From: Variovorax sp. J2L1-78
GTDB lineage: Bacteria > Pseudomonadota > Gammaproteobacteria > Burkholderiales > Burkholderiaceae_C
Reading direction: 5' to 3'
Assembly (NCBI RefSeq): GCF_030317205.1
Contig: NZ_JASZYB010000003.1
Coordinates: forward strand, 1 to 64,000
DNA length: 64,000 nt
The notes beneath the pieces were generated by a model. The model saw nothing but the letters and a program-made list of their open reading frames with translations. It was not told where the DNA came from and made no database searches. Made by a program: the position numbers and the translations under genes. Positions 25,750-34,018 of the stretch are shown here, piece by piece; position 1 is the stretch's first letter; every line of letters starts with the position of its first letter.

Positions 25750-26397
25750 ATGAAAAAAATCGTCCTCTCCACCGCCGCCCTGGCCGTCCTCCTCACCGGC
25801 TGCGCCGGCGGCATGACCGACACGCAACGCAACACCGGCATCGGCGCAGGCGCCGGTGCGCTGGGCGGCGCGGCCATCGGCGCCATGACCGGCGGCCGGG
25901 CCGGCACCGGTGCCGTGATCGGCGCCGGCGTGGGTGCACTGGGTGGCTACCTGTGGTCGCAGCGCATGGAAAACCAGAAGCGCGAAATGGAAGCCGCCAC
26001 CCGCGGCACCGGCATCGGCGTGACGCAGACTGCCAACAACGAACTGAAGCTGGCGATCCCGAGCGACGTGTCCTTCGACACCGGCCGCTCGGCCATCAAG
26101 CCGAACTTTGCGCCGGTCCTGAACCAGTTCGCCAACGGCCTGCGCAACAACCCGAACGCCGAGGTGCGCATCATCGGCCACACCGACAGCACCGGCTCCG
26201 ATGCCATCAACAACCCGCTGTCGGTCGACCGCGCCGCCAGCACGCGTGACTACCTGATCGCCCGCGGCGTGCCATCGACGGCCTTCCGCATCGAAGGCCG
26301 CGGCTCGCGCGAACCGGTCGCCGACAACAACAGCGATGCCGGCCGCGCGCAGAATCGCCGCGTCGAGATCTACGTGGGCGAGCGCCCGCAAGGCTGA
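25750..26397 (+). CDS. OmpA family outer-membrane lipoprotein with glycine zipper
   Basis: This 215-residue protein has a lipoprotein signal MKKIVLSTAALAVLLTGC (cysteine at 18) and glycine-zipper repeats GIGAGAGALGGAAIGAMTGG (about residues 30-65). The OmpA C-terminal peptidoglycan-binding domain follows, with FDTGRSAIKPNF (about 113), IIGHTDSTGSD (about 140) and NRRVEIYV at the end. It anchors the outer membrane to peptidoglycan; YiaD is the nearest E. coli analogue. GAAGGGAAACTCC before the ATG provides the ribosome site. It stands alone, convergent with the response regulator gene. Confidence 0.93.
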   Translation: MKKIVLSTAALAVLLTGCAGGMTDTQRNTGIGAGAGALGGAAIGAMTGGRAGTGAVIGAGVGALGGYLWSQRMENQKREMEAATRGTGIGVTQTANNELKLAIPSDVSFDTGRSAIKPNFAPVLNQFANGLRNNPNAEVRIIGHTDSTGSDAINNPLSVDRAASTRDYLIARGVPSTAFRIEGRGSREPVADNNSDAGRAQNRRVEIYVGERPQG

Positions 26398-26403
26398 TCG
26401 CGC

Positions 26404-27030
26404 TCAGAGCCCTCTGAGCAGGTTGGCCAGTTCCACGGCCGACTTCACTTCCATCTTCTCGAACACGCGCGCGCGGTGGACCTCCACCGTGCGCACGCTG
26501 ATGGCCAGCTGATCGGCGATCAGCTTGTTCGGCAATCCCTCGACCACCAGCCGCATCACGTCGCGCTCCCGTTCGGTGAGCTCGTCGATGTGCGCGCGCA
26601 GGGCGGCGCGCGTGACTTGTGCCTCGACGGCACGCAGCGACGCGCCCAGGGCCTTCTCGATGCGGTCGACCAGCGCGTTGTCCGAAAACGGCTTCTCGCA
26701 AAAATCGAAGGCCCCGCGCTTCACGGCATCGACGGCAGTCGGCACGTCCGCGTGGCCGGTGAGGAAGATCACCGGCATGGTGTCCAGCAGGCCCCGTTCG
26801 GCCAGCCGGTCGAATAGCACCAGTCCGCTGGTGCCGGGCATGCGCACGTCCAGCAGCAGGACGTGCGGTTGCGGCGGCAGCGACTGGGTGTCGAGGTAGG
26901 CCTCGAACGCATCGGCGCTGGCGAAATGCTCGCTGGCCAGGCGGCGTGAGCGCAGCAGCCAGGCGAGCGCCTCGCGCACGCTGGCGTCGTCGTCCACGAT
27001 GAAGATCAGGCCGTCGATGAGGGGTTGCAT
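26404..27030 (-). CDS. FixJ/DctR-type two-component response regulator
   Basis: This 208-residue regulator has a receiver domain (residues 8-122), acidic pocket IFIVDDDAS, phospho-acceptor aspartate in LLLDVRMPGTSG (about 62) and KPF (about 113). A LuxR-type helix-turn-helix follows, LTERERDVMRLVVEGLPNKLIA and ISVRTVEVHRARVFEKM (about 145-190). The downstream half of a kinase-regulator pair, it starts seven bases after the kinase gene. FixJ-family regulators paired with kinases of the DctS layout control C4-dicarboxylate uptake in related bacteria. No dct transport genes are visible in the window, so the target is open. Confidence 0.92.
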   Translation of the reverse strand: MQPLIDGLIFIVDDDASVREALAWLLRSRRLASEHFASADAFEAYLDTQSLPPQPHVLLLDVRMPGTSGLVLFDRLAERGLLDTMPVIFLTGHADVPTAVDAVKRGAFDFCEKPFSDNALVDRIEKALGASLRAVEAQVTRAALRAHIDELTERERDVMRLVVEGLPNKLIADQLAISVRTVEVHRARVFEKMEVKSAVELANLLRGL

Positions 27031-27037
27031 GGGGAGT

Positions 27038-29119
27038 TCACGCGATCGGTAGAGTGAAGCGGAAGATGGTGCCGCGGGGGTGGTGGGGCTCGTGCATGAG
27101 CACGCCGCCGTGCTGCTCGACCACCGTGCGGCACAGGCTCAGGCCGAGGCCCATGCCGTCGGCACGCGTGGTGAAGAAGGGCGTGAACAGGCGCTCGGCG
27201 ACGTCGGGACTGATGCCGCTGCCGATGTCGGCCACCGAGAACGCGAGCCACTGGCGCATGTCGGCCGGTGCATCGGGCGCCCCGATGCGACCGGCACGGG
27301 TCACGCGCAGGGTCAGCACACGCTCGCGCAGCTCGGGCATGTCCATCGCTTGCATCGCGTTGCGGGCCAAGTTGAGCAGCACCTGCTCGACCAGCGTGCG
27401 GTCGCACAGCACGGTGGGCAGCGCGTCGGCCAGCACCAGGTCGATGCGCACGCCGAGCTTGCGCGCCTGCAGCCGCACCAGCGGCAGCACCGCGTCGATC
27501 AGCGCTTGCGGCACCACTGGCTCGCGCGTGCGGTCGCGCCGCCGCACGAAGTCGTGCACGCTGCGGATCACCTGGCCGGCGCGGTCGGCCTGCTCGGCGA
27601 TGCGTCGCACCGCCATGGCCACCTCGGCGCCGTCGCCCTTCGCCCCCTGCAACAGGTTCAGCGAGCCGCTCGCGTAGCTGGCGATGGCGGCCAGCGGCTG
27701 CGTCAGCTCGTGGCTGAGCAGTGAGGCCATCTCGCCGACGGTGGCGAGCCGGGCGCTGGCCTGCAGCCGCTCCTGCGTGGCGCGCGAGAGCTCTTCGACG
27801 CGGCGCTGTTCGCTCACGTCGATGAACGCGCTCATCCAGCCGGTCTGCACGCCGTGCGCGTTGATCAGCGGCGCTTCGAAGATGAGCACCGGAAAACGCG
27901 AGCCGTCCTTGTGCATGAAGACCGACTCGAAGCCTTCGCGCGGTGGCATGCCGCCGGCCAGCCGCAGCGTCTGGCGCTTCTGGTATTCGTGCGCCAGTTC
28001 GGTCGGCCAGTAGGGCGCTTCGCCGGTGCCGGCCTGGATCAGCTCCTCGGCGCTGAAGCCGACCATCTCGCAGAAGGCGGGGTTGACGTAGGTGATGCGG
28101 CCTTGCAGGTCGCGCGCGCGCAGGCCGGTGATGACCGAGTCCTCCATCGCCTTGCGGAAGGCCAGCGTGTCGGCCAGTTCGTTCTCGGCGCGCAGCCGGC
28201 GCCGCGTGTCGCGCGCCAGCAGCACCAGCACCGACACCAGCGCGATCGAGATGGCCGTGACCAGGCCGGTCAAGAGGTTGGGGAACACGTCGGGCGCCGC
28301 ACGCCAGCCGTCGACACGCAGCACCAGTGCCGCGCCGGGCAGGTCGATCAGCTGCTGCGTGCTGAACACGCGGCTGCCGCTGCGCCGTGCGGTGCCCACC
28401 GATGCGAGTCGCGTACCGTCGGGTTCGGTCAGCGACACCTCCTGGCCCCGCCGCAGCGTTGGCGCGACCAGCTCGATCAGCACGTCGCGCAGCGTGTACG
28501 TGGCGATCAGGTAGTCGCCGCCTTCCGTCGGCAGGCACAGCTCCATCACCTCGATGCCGCCGCTGTCGGGCAGCGCGACGTAGTGGCTGGGCGAGTAGGC
28601 GGCGCCATCGGTCTTGCGGGCCGAGGCGCAGGCCAGCGCGACGTCGGACTGTGCGCTGCGACGGCTGTCGTCGTCGAAGTGGCGCACGCGGTAGGGCGTG
28701 TCGGCGGCGGCCACCGTGCGCAGCGTGCGGTCGCGCCATTCGAGGCGCAGCCACTCGCGGTGGCCGCGCATCAGCGCCGTCGACTCGGTAGCCCAGCGCT
28801 CGGGGTCCAGGCCCGGGGACTGCAGCGCGTGCAGGCTCTGCACGTTGCGCTGCAGGCCGGCCCGCAGGTCGGCGGCGGCGTCGGCCGTGTCGCGGTCGAG
28901 CGCGGCCTGCACCTGCTCGGCTTCGTGCCGGCCCGCCAGCCACACGACGGTGACCAGCAGGGCCGACACCAGCACCGCCAGCAGCACCCACAGGAACCAG
29001 CGCTGCCACACCGAGCGCAGGCTCAGGAAGGCCTGCCCGCCGACGCGGATCGCCAGCCGCGTGGCGAGGTTCTCGCGCGCTGTGGCGGTGCCGGCTGGGT
29101 CGAAGGGCGGTGCGGACAC
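27038..29119 (-). CDS. DctS-like membrane sensor histidine kinase
   Basis: This 693-residue kinase starts at GTG. A first membrane segment (about residues 42-64), a roughly 220-residue extracytoplasmic sensor and a second membrane segment (about 285-305) are followed by a PAS domain (about 325-445, ITYVNPAFCEMVGFSAEEL). Next come the H-box ATVGEMASLLSHELTQPLAAI (histidine about 480), the N-box NLARNAMQAMD, and the G boxes VADIGSGIS and GMGLGLSLCRTVVEQHGG. The layout matches Rhodobacter DctS. It is expected to sense an external organic acid and phosphorylate the regulator gene next to it. No transporter genes adjoin. Confidence 0.92.
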   Translation of the reverse strand: MSAPPFDPAGTATARENLATRLAIRVGGQAFLSLRSVWQRWFLWVLLAVLVSALLVTVVWLAGRHEAEQVQAALDRDTADAAADLRAGLQRNVQSLHALQSPGLDPERWATESTALMRGHREWLRLEWRDRTLRTVAAADTPYRVRHFDDDSRRSAQSDVALACASARKTDGAAYSPSHYVALPDSGGIEVMELCLPTEGGDYLIATYTLRDVLIELVAPTLRRGQEVSLTEPDGTRLASVGTARRSGSRVFSTQQLIDLPGAALVLRVDGWRAAPDVFPNLLTGLVTAISIALVSVLVLLARDTRRRLRAENELADTLAFRKAMEDSVITGLRARDLQGRITYVNPAFCEMVGFSAEELIQAGTGEAPYWPTELAHEYQKRQTLRLAGGMPPREGFESVFMHKDGSRFPVLIFEAPLINAHGVQTGWMSAFIDVSEQRRVEELSRATQERLQASARLATVGEMASLLSHELTQPLAAIASYASGSLNLLQGAKGDGAEVAMAVRRIAEQADRAGQVIRSVHDFVRRRDRTREPVVPQALIDAVLPLVRLQARKLGVRIDLVLADALPTVLCDRTLVEQVLLNLARNAMQAMDMPELRERVLTLRVTRAGRIGAPDAPADMRQWLAFSVADIGSGISPDVAERLFTPFFTTRADGMGLGLSLCRTVVEQHGGVLMHEPHHPRGTIFRFTLPIA

Positions 29120-29132
29120 GTCTCGGGGTGGG

Positions 29133-29948
29133 CTAGAGCACGGCGTGCGACAGCGCCGGCAGCTGCGCGCGCGACGCGGCGGTGCGCGCTGCGTCGATGT
29201 CGAACAGCACCACGCCTTCGCCCGTCGCCTGCTGCGCGACGACCGTGCCCCAGGGGTCGACGATCATCGACTGGCCCCAGGTCTGGCGGCCGTTCTCGTG
29301 CAGGCCGCCCTGTGCCGGCGCCACGACCCAGGCGAGGTTCTCGACGGCACGCGCGCGCAGCAGCAGCTCCCAGTGCGCGGCGCCGGTGGTGTGGGTGAAG
29401 GCGCTGGGCACCAGCAGCAGGTCGGCGCCCTGCCTGGACAGCGTGCGGTACAGCTCGGGAAAGCGCAGGTCGTAGCAGACCGACAGCCCGATGCGCCACG
29501 CATGGCCGTCGCGCGAGGGCAGGTCGAACAGCACCGGCTCGCTGCCGGGCACGATGACGCGGCGTTCGTCGAAGCGCTCGCGGCCGTTGTCGAAGAAGAA
29601 AAGATGGATCTTGTCGTAGCGCGCGACGTACTCGCCCGACGGCGCATAGACCACCGAACTGTTGAAGACGTGCTGGTCGTCGCCGGCCTCGATCGGCAGC
29701 GTGCCGCCGACGATCCACAGCCCGAATTCGCGCGCCGCCTCGGCCAGGAAGCGCTGCACCGCGCCGTCGCCCGGCACCTCGCGAATCGCGAGCTTGTCCG
29801 TGTCCTTCGCGCCCATGAGGCAGAAGTACTCGGGCAGCACCGCCAGCTCTGCGCCGGCCGCTGCGGCCTCGGCCAGCAGGGCGTGTGCGCGCGCCAGGTT
29901 GGTCTCGCGGTCGATGGCCGAGACCATCTGCAGGGCAGCGACTTTCAT
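29133..29948 (-). CDS. Nitrilase-superfamily carbon-nitrogen hydrolase (deaminated-glutathione-amidase type)
   Basis: This 271-residue enzyme has the complete Glu-Lys-Cys triad: AVLPEYFCLMG (Glu about 40), YDKIHLFFFDNG (Lys about 113) and LSVCYDLRFPELYR (Cys about 156). The sequence around the cysteine resembles the Nit1/NitB group that repairs deaminated glutathione. The ATG overlaps the yhdP stop in ATGA and is preceded by CGAAGGAGATCACCCC, a strong ribosome site, so the start is certain. The yhdP-nitrilase linkage is common in betaproteobacteria. Confidence 0.93.
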   Translation of the reverse strand: MKVAALQMVSAIDRETNLARAHALLAEAAAAGAELAVLPEYFCLMGAKDTDKLAIREVPGDGAVQRFLAEAAREFGLWIVGGTLPIEAGDDQHVFNSSVVYAPSGEYVARYDKIHLFFFDNGRERFDERRVIVPGSEPVLFDLPSRDGHAWRIGLSVCYDLRFPELYRTLSRQGADLLLVPSAFTHTTGAAHWELLLRARAVENLAWVVAPAQGGLHENGRQTWGQSMIVDPWGTVVAQQATGEGVVLFDIDAARTAASRAQLPALSHAVL

Positions 29949-32900
29949 GGGGTGATCTCCTTCGTCAGCGCATCGCGTGCGGCCGGCAGCGCACGGCGTG
30001 GCACCTTGGTGATCTTCGGGTCGGTCCAGGTGCCCTCGATCTGGAACTCCTGCGTGGCCGCGGCCGCCAGCGGCTTGCTCAGCAGCGCCTGCGCGAGGAA
30101 GGTGCTCAGGCCGATCAGCGGGTTGATGGCGGTGGCCACCAGCGCGGCGGTGCCGGCGCTGATCTCGGGCACGACCACCACGCGCAGGTTCTGCGTCTCG
30201 TGCGCGATGTCGGCCGAGCCGTCCATCAGCACCGCGGCGTTCACGCCCTTCATCTGCAGGTTGTTGGTGCTGGCCACGCCGTTGGCGATGGTCGCATCGC
30301 CGCGCACGAAGTCGAAGGCGAAGCCCTCGCTGAAGATGTCGCGGAAGTCGAGCGTGAGCCGCCGCGGCAGCGCCTGCAGGCTCAGCACGCCCAGCAGCTT
30401 GGCCAGGCCCGGGTCGGCCTTGAGGAACTGCCCGGTCGCCACATCGAGGTGCACCTGGCCATTGAGGCTCGGGTAGTCGAGCGACAGTGGCGAGCCGCGC
30501 CAGTCGACCGAGCCTTCGAGCTGACCGCGGCCACGACGGATCACGTCCTTCATGTTGAAGCGGCCCAGCAGCTTGCCCGCGTCGGCGATGTCGAGCGTGA
30601 AGTCCATGGCCGTGCGGCGCTGCGCCGTGTCGGTGCCGGTCCAGCTGCCTTTGGCTGTGAAGCTCGCCTCGGGCATGGTGAAGGCAAGCTTGTTGAGCCG
30701 CCATTCGCGCTGGGCGCCACCGCGGTTGACCGCATCGATCTCGGCGCGGCCGAGGTGCCGGCCGAGCAGTTCGAAGTCGTCCACCACGATGTCGAGCGCG
30801 GGCAGCGTGCCCGGCTTTTCGTCGAGCAGCGACTCGACGTTCTTCGCCTCGCTGGCGGCGATCTTCAGCCGCGACAGCCGTGCATAGATGCGGCCGTCCT
30901 GCGCCTGGCGGTATTCCATGTAGCCGCTCAGCTCGGCGGCGTCGACGTTGGCGCGCCACACGGCACCCTCGCGCGAGCCGCCCAGCACCACGTCGTGCAG
31001 CGTGCGGCCGCCGCCGATGTCCAGCGCCCGCGCGCGCACCGCGATGGCGGTCGGCAGGTAGGCCGAGGGCTCGGTGCCGTTGCCGCCGCTGTCGCCGGTG
31101 CCGACCGCGCTGCCCGTGGCTTCGCCGAAGAGCGCTTGCCAGGCGGGCAGATTGAAGTCGTCGAGGTGGAAGGTGGCCTGCACCCCGCGCGTCGGTGCGA
31201 CGGGCGTCTCGCCGGCCGGCATGCCCACGCCGAGCGCGCCCTGCAGCACCCGTGCCTCGGCGCCCCCCAGGTCGCGCACGTAGAAGGCCGAGGCGACGTT
31301 GCCGAGTTCGACCGAGATGCGGTCGTGCAAGAAGGGCGGCGCGCCCGCACGGGCTTCGCGCAGCACCACCTTCTTCTCGACCTGCAGCGGCATCGACGCG
31401 TCGGCGGGCTTGGACAGCGGTGCCGGCAGTTCGAGCCCCAGGCCCTGCAGGGTGCTGGAGAGCGAGAACTCGGGTGTGCCGTCGCGCACCGACAGCGTCG
31501 CGGCGTAGGCCGTGCCGCCGCTGGCCTTGGCCGCCAGACGCGGCAGCCAGTCGACCTCACGCATGGCGCGCAGGCCGTCGGCCGTGATGCTGCCCTGCGC
31601 GCGGAAGCTCATCTCGGACGACGCGCCGGTGGCATAGCGGCCGCGGCCTTCGACGCGGGTCTCGCCGCCAGCGATGCGCCCCTGCACCCCCGTCAACTGG
31701 AAGCCGCTCTCCGTGAAGCTCAGGGTGCCGCGGGCCTGGCCGACGACCGGCGCGTCGGGTGCCAGCTGCAGGTCGTTGCCGCCGAGCACCACGCTGGCCT
31801 GGACCTTGGTCTTGTCCATGTTCTCCAGCGGCAGGTCGAGCTTGAGCTGGTAGTCGGCGTTCCCGGTGGCGCGGATCGCGGCGACCGAGGCGGCCACCTC
31901 GCCCGTCAGCGGTGCGCCGGCCTTGAGCAGCTCGCCCAGCGGCCCGCGCGCCTGGGCGTCGACCCCGAGCATCGGCGCCGGATGTGCCATGTCCTCGATC
32001 TGGACGTCGGCCTTGGTCACCTCGATGCCCGGTGCGCCCACGATGCGGCCGCGTGCGTTGCGCACCCGCATGCCGTTGCGCTCGAAGATCAGGTCGCCCG
32101 AGACGCCGGTGAGCGCCGGCCACGCCTGCGTCTTGCCCGTCGTCACCAGCGACGGCGGCACATAGGCGTAGTTCACGTCGCTCACCTTGGCGGCGATGCG
32201 GAAATCGCCGTCGCGCGGGTCCGGGAAGGGCACGTCGTGCAGGTCGCCACGCACCCGGAAATCGACCGTGCTGGCCACACCCTTGGTCACGCTTTCCTGC
32301 ACGTAGCTGCGCGTATGTTTCGGAATTTCCAGCGGCAGGTAGCGGTGCACGCGGGTCCCGTTGGCGCGGGTGAGCTGGCCCTGCAGATCGAGCACGCCGG
32401 GGTAGCGTGACTTGCTGCGCGAGGTGGCCGGGTCGCTGGTGCGCCAGGTGGCGCGGGCCTCGCCGGCGGCATCGACGTTCTCGAAGCGCAGCTCGCTCAC
32501 CTGCAACTGCACCTGGTCGCCGTCGCGCTTCCACTGGAGCTGGGTAGAGAGCTGGTCGATGGGGATGCGCGGTTCCTCGAACACGCCCGGGAAGTCGAGC
32601 ACGCCCTGCGCGATGGCCAGCGTGGCCTTGCCGCCGTCCTGGGTGGCGTCGAAGCTGATGGCGGCGCCGCTCAGGCCGGGCGTGCCGGTGTGCGGCGCCG
32701 GCGCGGGTTGCGAGGCCAGGCTGAAGGCGCTCACGCTGCCGCGGGCCTTGTACTGGTGCGGGTCGCCGAGGGCGCCCTGCCAGCTGGCATCGATGTGTTC
32801 GACCACGCCGCGCGGCGCGTAGGCGGCCAGCACGCGGTGCGTGGCGTCGCCCAGCGGCAGGCGCGCGGCGATCAGGCTCAGCGCGGCCAGGTCGAGCCGG

Positions 32901-33994
32901 TCGGCGCGAAAGGCGCCGCGCTCGGGCGTGCGGCCCTGCACGGGCGTGTGCTGGAACCACAGGTTGCCGCCGGGCCAGCGCAGGCCGTCGGCGGTGTCGA
33001 ACTGCAGCGCTGTCGTCGAGAACTCGAGGGTCTGGTCCTTCAGCTGGCCGGCCACGCGGCCCGTGACCGCGCGCAGCACCAGCGGCTCGAGGGCCGCGTC
33101 GAGCGAGGCGTCGATGCGGTCGAGCGCGAGGTCGACCGCGCCGCCCGCGACCTGTCCCTCGCGCACATCGGCCCAGGCGCGCAGGCCGCCGCGGCCATCG
33201 CGGATGCGCGCATCGAGCGACACGTAGTTGCCGAGCCGGCGCACGTCGATGTGCGGCAGCTCGGCGTAGAGCTGGCCGGCCCAGCGCTGCCAGTTGCCGC
33301 GGCGCACCGACAGGAGCGGCTGGCGGAATTCGCCACGCAGGGTGAAGCGGTCGCCCCAGCCGGCGGGCGGGGTGGCGTCCAGGCGCATCGCGTGGCGGCG
33401 GCTGCCGTTGCGGGCGATGAAGCGCACGTCGGTCAGCAGCAGCGGCTCGGCGCGGCGGCGCTCGTCGGTCCAGCGCACCGTGCCGCCTTCGATGACGAAT
33501 TCGCGCTGGCTGAAGAACCAGTCGGCGGCATGGGTGTCGCTGCCGCCGGTGTCGCCCGACATGTCGAGCCCGGCCACGTGGAGCTTGCCCAACGCGTCGA
33601 GCCGCACGTCGAGCTGCGGGTTCTGGATGTAGAGCTGCACGAAGCTCAGACGCCACAGCGAGCGCGGCGACACGCTCGCGACCACCCGCGCCAGGCGCAG
33701 CGCCTCGCGCCCGCTGGCGTCGCGCACGACCACGTCGTTCAACTCGAAGGTGGGGAACAGGGTGCCAGATTTCGCACCGATGGCGCCGATCTGCACCGGT
33801 ACCCCGATGATCCGGCTGGCTTGTGCTTCGACGAAGCCGCGGTACTCGCCGATTCGCGGCACAATCCAGCCGTGTAGGACCACCACCGACACCGCGAACA
33901 AGAGCCACGCAGCGATCAGCACACCGAGCAGCCACTTCGCCGAGACAGCGGTGATCTTGAGCAGCCGTGAAGGGTGAGTCGCCGTGTCGTTCAT
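29945..33994 (-). CDS. yhdP: YhdP family AsmA-like protein (DUF3971)
   Basis: This very large protein of 1349 residues has one N-terminal membrane anchor (WLLGVLIAAWLLFAVSVVVL, about residues 17-36). It then has long periplasmic repeats typical of the AsmA-like/bridge-type lipid transfer proteins, ending in the AsmA-C-like region (GQLEGSVDWRGSPLSLDY, about 1155; VVVPEISAGTAALVATAINPLIGL, about 1265). In E. coli YhdP helps carry phospholipid to the outer membrane. The start MNDTATHPSRLLK is chosen because sequence upstream in the same frame is antisense to glnE and unlike any family. It is divergent from glnE with 24 bases between them. Confidence 0.92.
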   Translation of the reverse strand: MNDTATHPSRLLKITAVSAKWLLGVLIAAWLLFAVSVVVLHGWIVPRIGEYRGFVEAQASRIIGVPVQIGAIGAKSGTLFPTFELNDVVVRDASGREALRLARVVASVSPRSLWRLSFVQLYIQNPQLDVRLDALGKLHVAGLDMSGDTGGSDTHAADWFFSQREFVIEGGTVRWTDERRRAEPLLLTDVRFIARNGSRRHAMRLDATPPAGWGDRFTLRGEFRQPLLSVRRGNWQRWAGQLYAELPHIDVRRLGNYVSLDARIRDGRGGLRAWADVREGQVAGGAVDLALDRIDASLDAALEPLVLRAVTGRVAGQLKDQTLEFSTTALQFDTADGLRWPGGNLWFQHTPVQGRTPERGAFRADRLDLAALSLIAARLPLGDATHRVLAAYAPRGVVEHIDASWQGALGDPHQYKARGSVSAFSLASQPAPAPHTGTPGLSGAAISFDATQDGGKATLAIAQGVLDFPGVFEEPRIPIDQLSTQLQWKRDGDQVQLQVSELRFENVDAAGEARATWRTSDPATSRSKSRYPGVLDLQGQLTRANGTRVHRYLPLEIPKHTRSYVQESVTKGVASTVDFRVRGDLHDVPFPDPRDGDFRIAAKVSDVNYAYVPPSLVTTGKTQAWPALTGVSGDLIFERNGMRVRNARGRIVGAPGIEVTKADVQIEDMAHPAPMLGVDAQARGPLGELLKAGAPLTGEVAASVAAIRATGNADYQLKLDLPLENMDKTKVQASVVLGGNDLQLAPDAPVVGQARGTLSFTESGFQLTGVQGRIAGGETRVEGRGRYATGASSEMSFRAQGSITADGLRAMREVDWLPRLAAKASGGTAYAATLSVRDGTPEFSLSSTLQGLGLELPAPLSKPADASMPLQVEKKVVLREARAGAPPFLHDRISVELGNVASAFYVRDLGGAEARVLQGALGVGMPAGETPVAPTRGVQATFHLDDFNLPAWQALFGEATGSAVGTGDSGGNGTEPSAYLPTAIAVRARALDIGGGRTLHDVVLGGSREGAVWRANVDAAELSGYMEYRQAQDGRIYARLSRLKIAASEAKNVESLLDEKPGTLPALDIVVDDFELLGRHLGRAEIDAVNRGGAQREWRLNKLAFTMPEASFTAKGSWTGTDTAQRRTAMDFTLDIADAGKLLGRFNMKDVIRRGRGQLEGSVDWRGSPLSLDYPSLNGQVHLDVATGQFLKADPGLAKLLGVLSLQALPRRLTLDFRDIFSEGFAFDFVRGDATIANGVASTNNLQMKGVNAAVLMDGSADIAHETQNLRVVVVPEISAGTAALVATAINPLIGLSTFLAQALLSKPLAAAATQEFQIEGTWTDPKITKVPRRALPAARDALTKEITP

Positions 33995-34018
33995 TGAGGA
34001 TCGCGCTGTGCAGGAATT